A stretch of 64,000 nucleotides of DNA. It comes from Anaeromyces robustus. Lineage: Eukaryota; Neocallimastigomycota; Neocallimastigomycetes; Neocallimastigales; Neocallimastigaceae. Numbering within the stretch: position 1 is the first letter of the stretch; each line of letters begins with the position of its first letter. Shown one piece after another: positions 34,926 through 48,296 of this stretch. The position numbers and the translations under genes are program-made. The stretch covers positions 61,001 through 125,000 of the forward strand of contig MCFG01000061.1 in NCBI GenBank assembly GCA_002104895.1, in the 5' to 3' direction. Below the pieces are notes generated by a model. It was given only the letters and a program-made list of their open reading frames with translations. It was not told the DNA's origin and made no database searches.

Positions 34926-36024
34926 TTCTACTAGACAATTCTTATAATTAAATAAATTAATTAATTATTAAAAAAATAAAAAAAATTTATGATTAAAAAA
35001 AAAAAGAAAAAAGAAAAAATAGAAATAATATGTTATAGATATGTAGCATATGTATATATATATATTATATAAATAAATATATATATGAAAAGAGATTAGA
35101 AAATAGAAATAAAAAATAGAAATAAAAAAAATATTAATAAATATATAGATATATATAATTTTATTAAAATAAAATAAAAAAATAAAAATATAAAATAAAT
35201 AAATAAGTAAAAATAATTATTATTTTTTTTTGAGTTTTATTTATTTTCTTTTTTTCTTTTTTTTTTTTTTTAATAAAAAATATTATTATTAATACTGGCT
35301 TCTTTTATTCTATTATTTTATTTTTTTTTAGGTTATAAAATTTAGTTTGAGTTATGTATTATGTTTTATTTTTATTATTATAATTGCCTTGATAAATATT
35401 ATTAGTAATTATCTTATTTTTTTTTTCTAAAAAAAAAAATATGTTTAATGAAGTATATATATATATGTATGTATATATATATAAAATAAAAATATTATTG
35501 TTTTTTTTTTTTTTTTTTTATTTTGTCGAAATTTTAAATAGGATACTGTTTTTTTTTTTTTAAATATTTATTTATTTTTATTATTTTTATTATTTTTATT
35601 ATTATTATAATTTATTTTATTTATTATTTTTTTCTTCTATTATATTATAAATCTACATAAAAAAAAATGAAAAAAACTTTTTTTTTTTTTTTACAAATAT
35701 AATGGATTATTTAAATAATTATTTATTATTGCTGTCATTTTGTTTGTTTAATTGTTTGTTTATTTGCTTGATTGTTTGTTTGTTTGCTTGAATGAATGAA
35801 TTAATTAATTTGATTATTTGATTATTTGAATTATTATTATTTTTACTATTTTGATCCTAAGAAAAAAAAAATTATTATTTTACTATTTTTTTCTTTATAC
35901 ATTTCTCTAATTATATTATTATTAAATTTATGTTATATATACTAAATAAAAAATATTTGTTTTTTTTTTTAATAATAATAAAATATTTTTTTTTCTTTTT
36001 TCTTTCTTTTTCATTTAATCATTA

Positions 36025-36059
<35 letters not shown>

Positions 36060-36111
36060 CTTAATTATATCTAAAAATCAAAAAATAATAAATATGTATA
36101 TATATAAAAGA

Positions 36112-36147
<36 letters not shown>

Positions 36148-36261
36148 ATAAAAAAAAAGTAAAAATAAAAAAATAAAAATAAAATAAAATAATTTTTTTT
36201 TGTTTTTTCTTTCTTTCTTTCTTAAATATATAAATTATTATAAATATATATTATATATATT

Positions 36262-36293
<32 letters not shown>

Positions 36294-36369
36294 ATCTTCT
36301 CTTCACTTTTTTTTTCTACTTTTTATTTTTCAACTTCATAAAAAAAAAAAAAGAAAATTTTGAAAAAAA

Positions 36370-36400
<31 letters not shown>

Positions 36401-36449
36401 TTAAAAAAATTCTTTATTTTATTATTATTATTATTATTAATTAATTAAA
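34926..36449. other. AT-rich spacer, homopolymers
   Basis: Long T- and A-runs (for example about 36026-36055, 36113-36143 and 36375-36400). No gene signal. Confidence 0.65.
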
Positions 36450-38128
36450 TTAATTCATTTTTTTTACTAATTTTTTTGTCTCTACTGGTAGATATTTTGG
36501 AAAGAGAAGATGATAACCAATAAACCAGTATAAGGCTGGGAATAAAAATCCAAGAATCTTTTCACGGAAATGATGATAATGAGTGGTAGTAATAATAAGG
36601 GTATAGAACCAAAGTAAAACAAAGGATAAACAGAAAAGACAGGATAAACAAATAATTTTAGCTTTTCTCTTTTTTTCTACAGGTGTGGATTGATTTAAAA
36701 GATGATAAACTTGTTTTCTAAGTACTGGCCATATTTCTTCTAAAAGGAATAAGGAACAATGAACTAAAAGGAAAACATGTCCTGAAACATCAAATCCAAT
36801 CCAACGTCCTTTATGTTTTCTTTGACATTCAAAAGATGTAGATGAAATAAAATTATTAGCATTAACATCTCCTTCTACTCCTTCAACTTTACGTTGTGGA
36901 AGTTCACATTTTCCATATTGACGTTGAATACGATTGAAAAGTCCTGGTCCAAAAGCCCATCTACAAAGAATAAACCAATATAATGTGGCAATGGTATAAC
37001 GAATAAGTGAATTAATTTTTCCTTTTTTACTTTTTCCAGAGGTAAAATAGAAAACAAAAATAGCAAGAGTTGTCCATGCCTATTATTATCATTATCATTA
37101 ATTTTTTTTTTTTATTTATTTATTTTATTATTGATATTGATATTGATATTGATATTGATATTGATATTGATATTGATATGGGTATGGATATGGATATGGA
37201 TATGGATATGGATATATGGGTATTAATTTATTGTTATAAAAATAATTTGTAAAAAAAGATAATAGATAATTGTTGTTTTTTTTATATATTTTCGTTTTCA
37301 TAAATTTTATATTATTAAATTTGAATAATAATAATATGGATATTATATATAAAATACAAAAGTGAATTATATATTGATATTGAAAATTATATTTTAATTA
37401 TTAATTTATTCATTTATTATTGTATTATAATTGACAATTGATAATATTTTAATTATTTATTTATTCATTTATTATCGTATTATAATTTGTAATTGATAAT
37501 TGATTATTAAATTGTAATTGATTATAAATTGAATTTTATGTTGAATTATAAAATATTAATTATATTTAATTATTAATAATAATTATTAAAAAAAATAAAA
37601 GAATATAAAAGAAAGTTAGTTTTAAAGTTATAATTAATGATTTTTTTTTAATAATAATTAAAATAAATATATATAAAAAATGGAGATATCGAGAAAAAAA
37701 AAATTATATATATATAAAAAGTGGCTAAAAAAATTTTTTTTATTATTAATAGCAATATTCTTTTTCTTTAAAAGAAAAAAAAGAATATGTCTATAATTTA
37801 TTCTATTTTTTTTTTTTTTAATAATACTTATTTGTTATATTTTTTTATTTATAATTGTAAAAACTAAATCATTCTTTTTATTAAAGATGACTATAACTAA
37901 TTGAAATTTATATTTTGTAAAAAAAAAAATAAAATAGAATTATAAACTTACCCAAGCTAATTTAGCAAAGTAACGATTGACAAAACTTTTCTTTTTTGTA
38001 TAAGTACCATAGGAATGTTCCTGTTGTTCTTCATAATAAAATTTATGAATTATTGAACCTATAATAACAAGAGTACAATAAATACTGATAAGTGGTACTG
38101 GTTTTAATGGAGGTAAGGTTCTTCCCAT
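36450..38128 (-). CDS. FIT family ER membrane acyl-CoA diphosphatase (FIT2/Scs3-like)
   Basis: Two exons, minus strand: exon 1 38128-37952 and exon 2 37079-36450, split by an 872-bp intron (donor GTAAGT at 37951, acceptor TAG ending 37080), phase 0. The join gives 268 residues, close to human FITM2 (262). Diagnostic motifs are [14 protein letters not shown] (98-111), [20 protein letters not shown] (155-174; catalytic His160) and [15 protein letters not shown] (225-239; second catalytic His is 228 by alignment with human YFH). Several hydrophobic segments match the multi-pass topology. FIT proteins cleave fatty acyl-CoA at the ER lumenal face and are needed for ER membrane homeostasis and correct lipid-droplet budding. 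The first exon (MGRTLPPLK) carries one membrane segment. Family assignment is strong; the start is the first Met and gives a plausible N terminus. Confidence 0.92.
37080..37951 (-). other. FIT2-like gene intron with hexanucleotide repeats
   Basis: The intron starts GTAAGT and ends AATAATAG on the minus strand. It contains two adjoining hexanucleotide tracts close to the acceptor: (GATATT)n at about 37131-37178, then (GGATAT)n at about 37181-37215 on the plus strand. Confidence 0.85.
37131..37215. repeat. Paired hexanucleotide microsatellites GATATT and GGATAT
   Basis: About eight GATATT units followed directly by about six GGATAT units. They lie inside the FIT2-like intron, within about 135 bp of its acceptor. 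Confidence 0.9.
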
Positions 38129-38847
38129 CTTTAATTTATTTATTTACTTATTTATTAATTTTTTTTTTTTTGTATTATTATTATTATTTTTTTTTATTTT
38201 TATTTTTTGATAGATTATTATTGATATAAATAATATTTTAAATTAATATGTGATTATATTAAATAATTAAATTAAAAATTAAAATTAGTCTTCTTATGTT
38301 TTTTATTATATATAATTATCCAATTTTAAAATTAAAATTTTATTAACGAAAATTTTCAAATAAAAAAAAAAAATAAAATACTTTTTTTGTACTCTTATAT
38401 ACTTACGTATTATATTATTTTTTTTTATTTTATTTTTTAGAAAAGAAAAATTAACTTTTCTAAAATATTCTTTATTAATAATTATTTTTTATATAAAGAT
38501 TTTCGAATATTTCTATTTTATATATAATAAATTATTATATATATACTTTTTTTTTTATTTATTAAAAAGTAGAGAAAAAAAAAATTTTTTTTTTCCTTAT
38601 CTATTTATTTTTTATTTTATTTATTTTTCTATTTATTCTACCACAGTTGATTTTTAACTACTAATCAATCAAAATAATTTTTTTTTATAATTTATCCTTT
38701 AATCAATTTTAATAATATAAAAAAAATAAAAAAAATATAAACATATGATATTTTGATATTTTGATTTTTAAATTAATTTTTTAATTTAATAAATCAATAA
38801 TAAAATTTTTTTTTTTTTTGTTTTTTTTTTAACTTTTACATCAATAT

Positions 38848-38878
<31 letters not shown>

Positions 38879-40695
38879 TTTTTTATATTAAATAAATAAA
38901 TGAATATTAATTAATTAAATAAATATAATAGTTTAATAAATGTATATATAAATATATTCATAAATAAATCATATAAATATAATATTTTTATTAAAGTTTT
39001 AAAAATGTCAACCAAAAAAATAAAAAAAATATAAAAAAAAAAAAAAAAAACCCAATAAAACATAAATATTAAATTATACTTTTCGTGGTTTATATATATT
39101 TAATTTATAATTAATGAATTATTGAATTATAAAGAATTATAATTATTAATAAGAATTTTAATTATATATGTAATAATACTTTTTTATTTTGTTAAATTAT
39201 ATAATAAAAAATATTTATTATATTATTTATTTAAAGTTTATATAATAATATATTAGAAAAGAATAAAATAAGTTTTATATGTAACATTTAACAATTTATT
39301 ATAATTTTTAATATTATAGTAAAAAAAAATATTGTTAAATGAATAAATCATAATAATCTATATGTGTATACTAGTTTTTTTTATTTGTTTTATATTTATT
39401 TTTTATAACAATATATCTTCTTTTCTTCAGTTTAATAATTTTTTTTAACACACTATACTTATTATTAATATAATATACATGAAAAATCATTTCTTTTTTA
39501 ATTTTTATTTTTTCATTATTACTTTTTTTAAACACTACATTTTATTATTACTTAATGTAATAAAAAAAAAAAGAGAAAAAAAATTCTTCTTTTTCTCTTT
39601 TTAAAACTTTTTTTCAAATATTATTATAATAAATATAAAAAAAGTAATTTTTTCAATAATGAATTAAATAAATAAATGAATAAATAATGTAAAAAAAGTT
39701 TTTTTAAATAAATATTTATAAATATTATTAATAAAATAAATGAATGAAACTAAGTAATCTATCATGTTTACTCCACAATTAAATTTTAAATATTATATAT
39801 ATTCTTTTTTTTTTTTTTATAAAAAGAATAATTATTGAATGTAAGAGATAAAAGAAACCGATAAAAAAGAAAAAAAAGACATAATAAGAAAAACCTTTAT
39901 TTCAATATCAAAATTTAATTTAATATTTCAATAATTTTGAAATAATTACAATTTTTTTTAATGATTTTAAGTAAAAAAGAAGTTTTTTTTATTTAATATA
40001 AGCATTTTAAGTCTTATTAGTCAATATTTTTTGGATAATTTTTAACAAATATAAATGAAATTACGCTGATTTAATAAGGTCTTTATTTATTATAATAAAA
40101 AATTATTATAATAATTAAAGGCCTTATTATTAAATTCGGTGGCAATCATCATAGTTTTTATTTAAATAATATCGATAATATTGATATTTTTTTTAAAAAA
40201 AAAAGAATCATGATAATCAGTAATAATGAGTTAGATAGATAATAGATAATAAGAAATTAAAATGAAACAAACTAAATATATATATATTAAATAAAATAAC
40301 TCTACAAAATATAATATAATTGTAGATAGATTAATAAATTTAACTATCTAAGTGAATTCTAGCCTTTCTTTTTTATATATTAATATTAAAAAATAATAAT
40401 AAATACATCAATTAAAGAATTATTTTTTATATTTGATTATATTAAGAAAAAAAATTTTTTTTTTATAACAGATTCATTAATTTATTAATTTATATTTTTA
40501 TAAACTTTTTACAGCCATAAAAAAGCAAAGAAAATATAGAAAAGATAATTAATATTGTTTCAAAGTATATATAATAATTTCATTAAGGCAGTTTTGAATT
40601 TTTTTATTTTTTTTTTTTTTTTCAAAAATAATTAAAAAATATAAACTGCCGTAAAAAGTAACTGCCTGTTTTTAATTTTTCAAATTTATAACTTT

Positions 40696-40740
40696 TTAAA
40701 TAATAATAATAAATAATAATAATAATAATAAATATTAATA

Positions 40741-40794
<54 letters not shown>

Positions 40795-40828
40795 TAATAA
40801 TAATAATAATAATAAATAATAAATAATA

Positions 40829-40873
<45 letters not shown>
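40696..40873. repeat. (TAA)n arrays
   Basis: TAA trinucleotides interrupted by AAATAATAAA units. Confidence 0.85.
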
Positions 40874-41068
40874 TAAAAAAAAATTAAAGTTTAAATATCA
40901 AATATTACTTAGCCTTATTTTTTTTTTAAAAAAAAAAAAAAAACTATTAATATATAATTTTTTACCTTTAATAAATTAAATTTTGTGATTAACAATGAAA
41001 AAAGTGTATTGAATTATTCTATATATTTTACAATACTTGCACTATAATAAAAAAAAAGTTTCTAGTAA

Positions 41069-41118
41069 AATTAAAATATTTCATTAATCATCCATATGAT
41101 TAATGAAATATTTTAATT
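41069..41118. repeat. Perfect 23-bp inverted repeat, 4-nt loop
   Basis: Left arm 41069-41091 and right arm 41096-41118 are perfectly complementary around the loop CCAT. Confidence 0.85.
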
Positions 41119-42112
41119 ATATACCTTATGATATATAAATATTTTTTTTTTATTTTAATTTTAAAAAAATTAATGTATAAATTATTAAATCATCCATAAT
41201 TTATATATACATATATGTGATATGATAATTGATTAAATCTATATAGTAATAATATTAATTTATTAAAAAGCAAGTTAATTCTAAATAAATAAATAATAAT
41301 ATTAATAATAATAAACTAGAATATTTATTTTAAATATTTTATCTTTTTCATTTTTCATTTTACTTTTTAATTTACTATTATTAAAATGACTTTATTAAAC
41401 CAAGAGAAGAAAAAAAAAGATTATTATTAATTAATTAATAAATAATTAATAATACCTTTCTTTTTTTTAAAAAAAAATTAAATTAGATTTAATCGATTAT
41501 TTTACATAATTATTATTATTTTTTATTTTTTATTTTTTATTTTTTATTTTTAAAGTTAAAAATGTGCTTGACTTTTTAGAAATTTCTATAACTTTTATTG
41601 AATATTCGATATTCTTTGTACATAAACATTTTTATATAATTTTATTATTCTTGTACATAAAACACTATTACATTATATAAAGAAAAAAAATGTACAAAAT
41701 ATTATAAAATAAACAATTTTTAATGGACAAGAACACAATAATTTAATTAATTAATTAATTTCTTTATTTATTAAAAAAAAAAAAGTTAAAAAAAAAAATA
41801 ATAAAAAAACATTCCCCAAATTATCCCCAAATTTTATTATTATTTTCTATTTATATAATACAAATTAGAAAAAGAAAAAAAAACATAAAAATACAAATAT
41901 AAATATAAATATATATAAAAAAAAAATATGTAGTATATTATCATATATCATATATTACTTTTTTTTTTTTTAAATTTTCTTTTTTTTCTGTTTATTTAAG
42001 CCATACTTTTTTTTTTTTTTTTCCTTATCCATATTTTAATATCCATAGTGCCAATGTTTTTTTTTTTCTTTTCTTTTTTACTTTTTTTAGAAATATTCTA
42101 TTATTTTAATTT

Positions 42113-42184
42113 ATTATTATTATTATTATTATGATTATTATTATTATTACTTATTATTATTATTATGATTATTATTATTATTAC

Positions 42185-42237
<53 letters not shown>

Positions 42238-42258
42238 TATTATTTATTATTATTATTA
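42113..42258. repeat. (ATT)n arrays
   Basis: ATT trinucleotides with ATG and ACTT interruptions, including two near-identical sub-blocks. Confidence 0.8.
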
Positions 42259-43328
42259 CTTATTATTATAATACTTCACCTATATAATTAATTTATATAT
42301 ACATATAATAATAAAAAAAAGAAAAAAAAGAATGAAAAGAAAAAAAAAAAATTTAGGGTACTTTTTTACAGTAAACTTTTGGGTTACTACGCTACAGTTG
42401 TGATATTAATAATACTTGAAAATTATTAATTCTTAAATATTTTTAAAGCATAACAAAAAAAATTGATACACCTAATATTTATTATTAAGATTAATTCTTA
42501 TTTTTTTTTTTACTTTTTTTTTTATTTTTTTTTTTATTTTTTTTATTTTTTTTTTAAATTTTTTTATTTATTTTTTATTTATATTTATTTTATTTATTTA
42601 TTTATTTATTTATAAAAAAAAAAAGATTATTGTTTATTATATATATTATAAAAATGAAAATAAATATATATATTAAATAATAATAACAATTATCTAATTA
42701 TTAAATAAAAATATATGAATATAATAAATTTTAAACAATAAAAAAAATTGATTTTATATATTCAAATATTTATATATATAAAAATAAAAAGAAAAAGAAA
42801 ATAAAAACTTTTTTTTTTTCTTTTTATAAAAATGTTTAAAAAAAAATAATTAAATGTTTATTATTTTTTCTTTTAATATCAATCTATTTATCTATTTATA
42901 TTGTTGATTTACTTTTTAATTTTTTTTTTTCCTTTACTTTCTTTCTTTTAAAGATCATTTTTCTTCATTTATTGAATAAAATGATTTTATATTATTTTTT
43001 TAATTTTTACTTTTTTTTTTTTTTTTTTTTTTTTGGTTTTTGGTTTTTGATTTTATATATAATTATTATTTTTATTTTTTTTTGTTAACTTTTTATTCAC
43101 GTTCTTTTATTTTATTTTTGTTTTCTATTCTTTGTATTTTTATTTGATTCATAAAATTTTATATGAGCGTTTAATATTTATTCTTCTTTCATATTCATTT
43201 TATTTTCTTTTTTTTTATTTTCTTCTTTTTTCTCCTTTTTTTACTTTTTTTACTTTTTTTTTTTTTTTTACTTTATTTATTTTTATTATTTTCTTTTTTA
43301 TTTATTTAATTATTTCTATATAATTTAT

Positions 43329-43943
43329 TTATTTTGGGAATGGCATTCTATAAGTTGGTTCTGAGTAGTAGGCACCATTATTTGGAGTATTGAAATTTGT
43401 TTCATATCTATCTCTTCTTGGTGGAATCATTGGTCCATTATTTCCTGGGCCTGGATAACTATTATGTGGTTGCATTGGAGGAGATTGCATTGGTGGGGAT
43501 TGCATTGGTGGAGATTGTTGATAATATTGATTATTATTGTATTGTTGTTGTGGTTGATTGTTATAACGTGGTGGAATTTGAGGTTGTTGTTGGTATTGAT
43601 TTTGATATTGTTGTTGTGGTGGTGGTTGATATTGTTGTTGTTGATATTGTGCTGGTGGTCCACTGTTAAAACGTGGTGGAGCTTGTGGTTGTTGTTGATA
43701 TTGTTGTGGTGGAGCGTATCCTTGATTCATAGGTCTACTTTGATATCTAACTGGCGGTACAGAATTCATGGCATTCATTGGTCTTGGTGGATTCATTCTT
43801 CTTGGTGGTATATTAGCATTGTTTTTACGTTCTGGAATTACTGCTTCTTCTTCTGGTTGATATAATGGAGTACCTGTTGGTGGTGGTGGAGTATAACCAC
43901 TAGCAGCTGCATTTAATGGTTTCTTTTTGTAATTCTTAACCAT
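43329..43943 (-). CDS. Proline/glutamine-rich protein with repeated PPR motifs
   Basis: A single-exon ORF of 204 residues (MVKNYKKKPLNAAASG at the start, TYRMPFPK at the end). It is intrinsically disordered: Pro, Gln, Asn and Tyr dominate. Four copies of an (I/A)PPR(R/F/Y) motif occur (NIPPRR, QAPPRF, QIPPRY, MIPPRR), spaced through the protein, plus PPPPTG near the start and three tandem SPPMQ units near residues 150-165. PPR with nearby prolines resembles SH3-ligand and cytoskeletal adaptor sequences, so a scaffold role is possible, but no domain is present and no family is recognised. It differs from the shadow frames by its non-random hydrophilic composition and mixed Arg codons (CGT, AGA) in the motifs. 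Confidence 0.7.
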   Translation of the reverse strand: MVKNYKKKPLNAAASGYTPPPPTGTPLYQPEEEAVIPERKNNANIPPRRMNPPRPMNAMNSVPPVRYQSRPMNQGYAPPQQYQQQPQAPPRFNSGPPAQYQQQQYQPPPQQQYQNQYQQQPQIPPRYNNQPQQQYNNNQYYQQSPPMQSPPMQSPPMQPHNSYPGPGNNGPMIPPRRDRYETNFNTPNNGAYYSEPTYRMPFPK

Positions 43944-46900
43944 AGTTACTTTTTTTTTTTTTTTTTTAAGAAAAAAAATATAAAATTTTAAATATATATA
44001 AATATTATATTTATATGATTGATATATAAATATTAGATAAAATAATATTAATATAGTTATAATAATAATAATTATAATAAAAATAATAATTAGTTAATAT
44101 ATGTAATATATTTAGTTTAAAAATAATTATATAATTTTTAGTTTATATATTTTCACTAATATTTATATATGTATATATATATATATATATTTTTTTTTCC
44201 AATATTATATATTCAAAAGTTTTTATATTTATATATTATTTATTTATATTCATATAATTTTTCTTTATTTATATTCACATATTTTCCTTATTTATAAAAA
44301 TGTTTTATTTTAAAGTATTGATTTTATTGATTTCTATTATATAATTATATTAATATTCATTGATTCTATTGATTTTTATTATAGAATTATATTAATCTTC
44401 ATTGATATAAAAAGTTAATATATATGTTTTATTTATCTTTATGAACTATTTCTTATAAAATGGAACTTTTATAATATTGATAAATATTGTTAATTAATAT
44501 AAAACTAATACTGATAATAATAATATTATTGTTTCTCCTTCATTATTACAATTACATAATATTTTTTTTCTAGAATAGGAAAATATTTATCTTCTTTTCT
44601 TGTCTATTATATATAGAATCAATTTATTTACCTTAATTTAAATATTTTTTTTTTTACAAACAATAATATTTTTTATGTTAATAAAAATAATAAAAATGTA
44701 TATTTGACTATAGCAAAATGTATACAAAAGAAAAAAGGGAATGAAAAATCCGATATATAATTAAAGGATATGAAAAAAATATAAAAAAAAAAGGTTAAAA
44801 GGAATAAAAATAATAATTAATTTAAAGATTTAAAACGCTTTTCTTTTTTCTTTGCTTTTTATTTGGATTTGAAAAAAAAAAAAAAAAAATTAAAGGAAAA
44901 AAGAAAAAAATTTTTTTATAGTTGTATTCTTTTTTTGTTTTTAATATAAATTTGTAATTAGAATTAATTATTATATATATTATATATTTAATGAATAATA
45001 AATCAATATATTGATAATATATTAAATTTAATATATTATAATTGTTTTTTTTTTTTTTTTTTTTTTATCAAAAGAAATATTTTATATATATTCATTTATA
45101 TAATTTATATAAAATAAATAAACAAATAAATATTAAATAAATAATTAATTAGAAATAAATCCTATTATATAAATAGATGAATCAATAATATTTAAATAAC
45201 AATTTAGTAAGATAATAAACTTTTTTAATTATAAATATTTTAATAATACCAATAATAATAATGGTACAATAACTATTATAAAGGAAACAACTAAACTAAA
45301 CCAATATATAAAAAAAATAAATTATAAATTAATTCCTTAAAATAAGTTATAAAAATATATAAATATAACATGTAATATAAATAATAATATATTATATATA
45401 AATAATAATATATTATAACTACTTGGATTTATTTAGTATTTTTAATGATTAATCAATTTTTTAATATATTTTTAGTTATTTCTAAAAGATTAAATTTTCT
45501 TTTGTTATTATTATATATAAATAAGTATTTATTTCCATATTTATAACCATTAATTAATTAATAATAATGATTAAAATAACTATTTAATTACGTTTTATTT
45601 TTTATTTTATTTTATTTTATTTTATTTTTCTTTCTTTCTTTCTTTAAAATAATTATTAAATAATTCAATTACTCAATTAATTATATATTTATTTATTTAT
45701 TTATTTATTATAAATTTATTTATTTAATTTATAATCTTCTTTAATATTATTAATTATATAATTAATCTTTAATTATTAATAATTATATTATAATAGATTA
45801 ATTATTATTAATTCTTATTTATTATTTATTATTATTATTTATTATTTATTATTATTATCTATTATTATTATTACTATTATTATATATAATATTATTTTTA
45901 TATTTTTTAAAGTATTTTTTATTTAATAAATTATTATATAATTTATTACAAACTCTATTTATTAATATTTTATCTTTTTTTTTTTCTCATAAATTATTAA
46001 TTTATAAAATTAATTCAATCAATATATATTACAATATTACTTAATATATTGCTAAGTATTTATTTTAATTTTAAAACAAAGTAACCAAAAAAATTTTTAT
46101 AATCTATTTTTAATTACATTTATTAATTAATTTATTAATTAATTATAGTATATTATAATATATATATAAATAATTTTTTTTTATATTTTTATTTAATAAA
46201 ATAAATTATTATCAATAAAATATATTGAAATATATTTTATTAATATATATCAAATTAGTAGATCATATATTTAACACATGATATTTATTTATATATGTTA
46301 TATTTACATATATTTATTATTAATTTTTTAATTCTATTTGAGTATAAGTATTCCAATAATACTAACACGTGAAATTAAAATAATTATTGCAATTAAAATG
46401 AATAAAAATTACTAGTTAATACTTAACATCCTTAGAGATGAGGATAATTAATATGAAGAGGATGATGTTCAGGATAATTTTATTTAATTTAAATAATAAT
46501 GAATGACTTGAAAACTAATTTAAACATTTATTCAATGAAGAAATCGATAAAATTATACTTTAAATTTTTTTTAAATCTTAACTTTTGTGTATTATATTAA
46601 ATATTTTATTATAATATAATATTTTTAACAATGGAAGAATTTTTTAATTATAAATTTTAATATTAAATAAAAAAAATTAAATAAAATAAAATAAAATAAA
46701 ATAAAATAGAGTTTTTATTATTAAGAAAGTATGGAATATAACTCAAAAATTAATGTATAGATAAAATAAATATTATGAGAGTGTTATATTTATTTTATTT
46801 AAAACTTTATATTTTTTTTATTTTTATTTTTCCTTTAATAATAATGTGTTTATATATTAACTAAATATATATAAATATAAATAAAATATTATTAAGATAT

Positions 46901-47057
46901 TAATACTATAAATACTATAAATAAATATTAAATAGTAATAATAACGAACAAATAATAAATAAATAAATATTATTCGTAAAGTAATGATATGTTATGATAA
47001 CTGACTTGAAATTACGTTTAATTACTTGTTATTTTACCAAATTAAATGATTTCAAAT

Positions 47058-47059
47058 TC

Positions 47060-47128
<69 letters not shown>
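47058..47128. repeat. (ATT)n microsatellite
   Basis: About twenty-three perfect units. Confidence 0.9.
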
Positions 47129-47129
<1 letters not shown>

Positions 47130-47599
47130 TATATTATCTTATAATAAGTTTATATATTAAATTAAAATCCATCCTTTGGAGATTATATATTAATCAAGTT
47201 TATCATTTAAAGACAAAACCATTAGGTCATATGTTTCCTAAATAATGATTTAATATTGGAATAATATATACTATCCCTTAAAAAGCAATCTACTTAATTC
47301 TATCTTTTAAATTATATTTTTATTTTTTATTAAGTTTTTTTTTTTATATATGATTACTTTAATAATCTATATATATATATATTTTATTTATTTATTAATA
47401 AAAATGTTATGTATTATATCGCCATAAAAAATATTCTTTTAACATAACTGAATCAAATAATAATGAGTAAATTTTTTAAGTAATATTATATTACGAATGA
47501 TATGAAGAAAAAATTTAAAAAAATTATATTAATTAATTGGAATGATATTAAAGAATTCTTTTTAATAAAAAAGCAAAAGTATGTTTATTAATAATTGAT

Positions 47600-47722
<123 letters not shown>

Positions 47723-48264
47723 CACAAATGTATTTAATTAAATAATCCTATTTTTGAAAGAGAAAATGTTTATATAAAATAAATTAATTATAACATCAAA
47801 ATTGTTTAATAATTTAAGTTTTTAATATTTTTAATAGTAAATTAATAGTATAATTACATTACATTAGTTTTAAAAATAATAACGATTTTACATTTCATGT
47901 ATATACAAATTTTGTTATTTAAAGCTTTTAGAAGCAACCAAGGAAAAAAAATTTTTTTAATATCATTTAATTTAAAGGTAACACAAAAAAAAAATTAATT
48001 GTGTAATATTTAATATTTAAATTTTTTATGTTTAATACATATATAGTGAAAACTATAAAGATGATTCAAGAATATGTAAAACTTTAGTATATTACTTTTT
48101 CTTTTTTTTTTCTTTTTTTTTCTTTTTTTTTACGATATTTAATAGTAATAGGAAACAAACTTTTTTTTTATTATTTGATTATGTAATATTTAATTATATT
48201 AATCTTCTTTTATTTATTATAAATTTTAAATTTTATTATTATCAGTATAAAATTCAAATAAATA

Positions 48265-48296
<32 letters not shown>

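Larger units (their letters stand above)
38129..43328. other. Gene desert of about 5.2 kb
   Basis: It holds (TAA)n arrays (about 40696-40873), (ATT)n arrays (about 42113-42258), a perfect hairpin (41069-41118) and imperfect hairpins near 40069-40141 and 40586-40660. A small GC-richer patch at about 42354-42410 (TTAGGGTAC...GGGTTACTACGCTACAG) is unexplained. No coding signal. Confidence 0.65.

Noticed and set aside
42354-42360. TTAGGG telomere-like word
   Set aside because: A single occurrence, not an array.
43464-43865. Trp/Leu/Val-rich ORFs opposite the Pro/Gln protein
   Set aside because: Shadow frames of the real minus-strand gene; the composition is the antisense of Pro and Gln codons.
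46400-46560. Coding-like patch (DEDN, YEEDDVQDNF)
   Set aside because: Stops interrupt every frame within about 15 codons and no second fragment supports a parent protein.
46994-47245. 83-codon ORF with 22 Tyr
   Set aside because: The middle is an (ATT)n microsatellite and the flanks show no recognisable protein.
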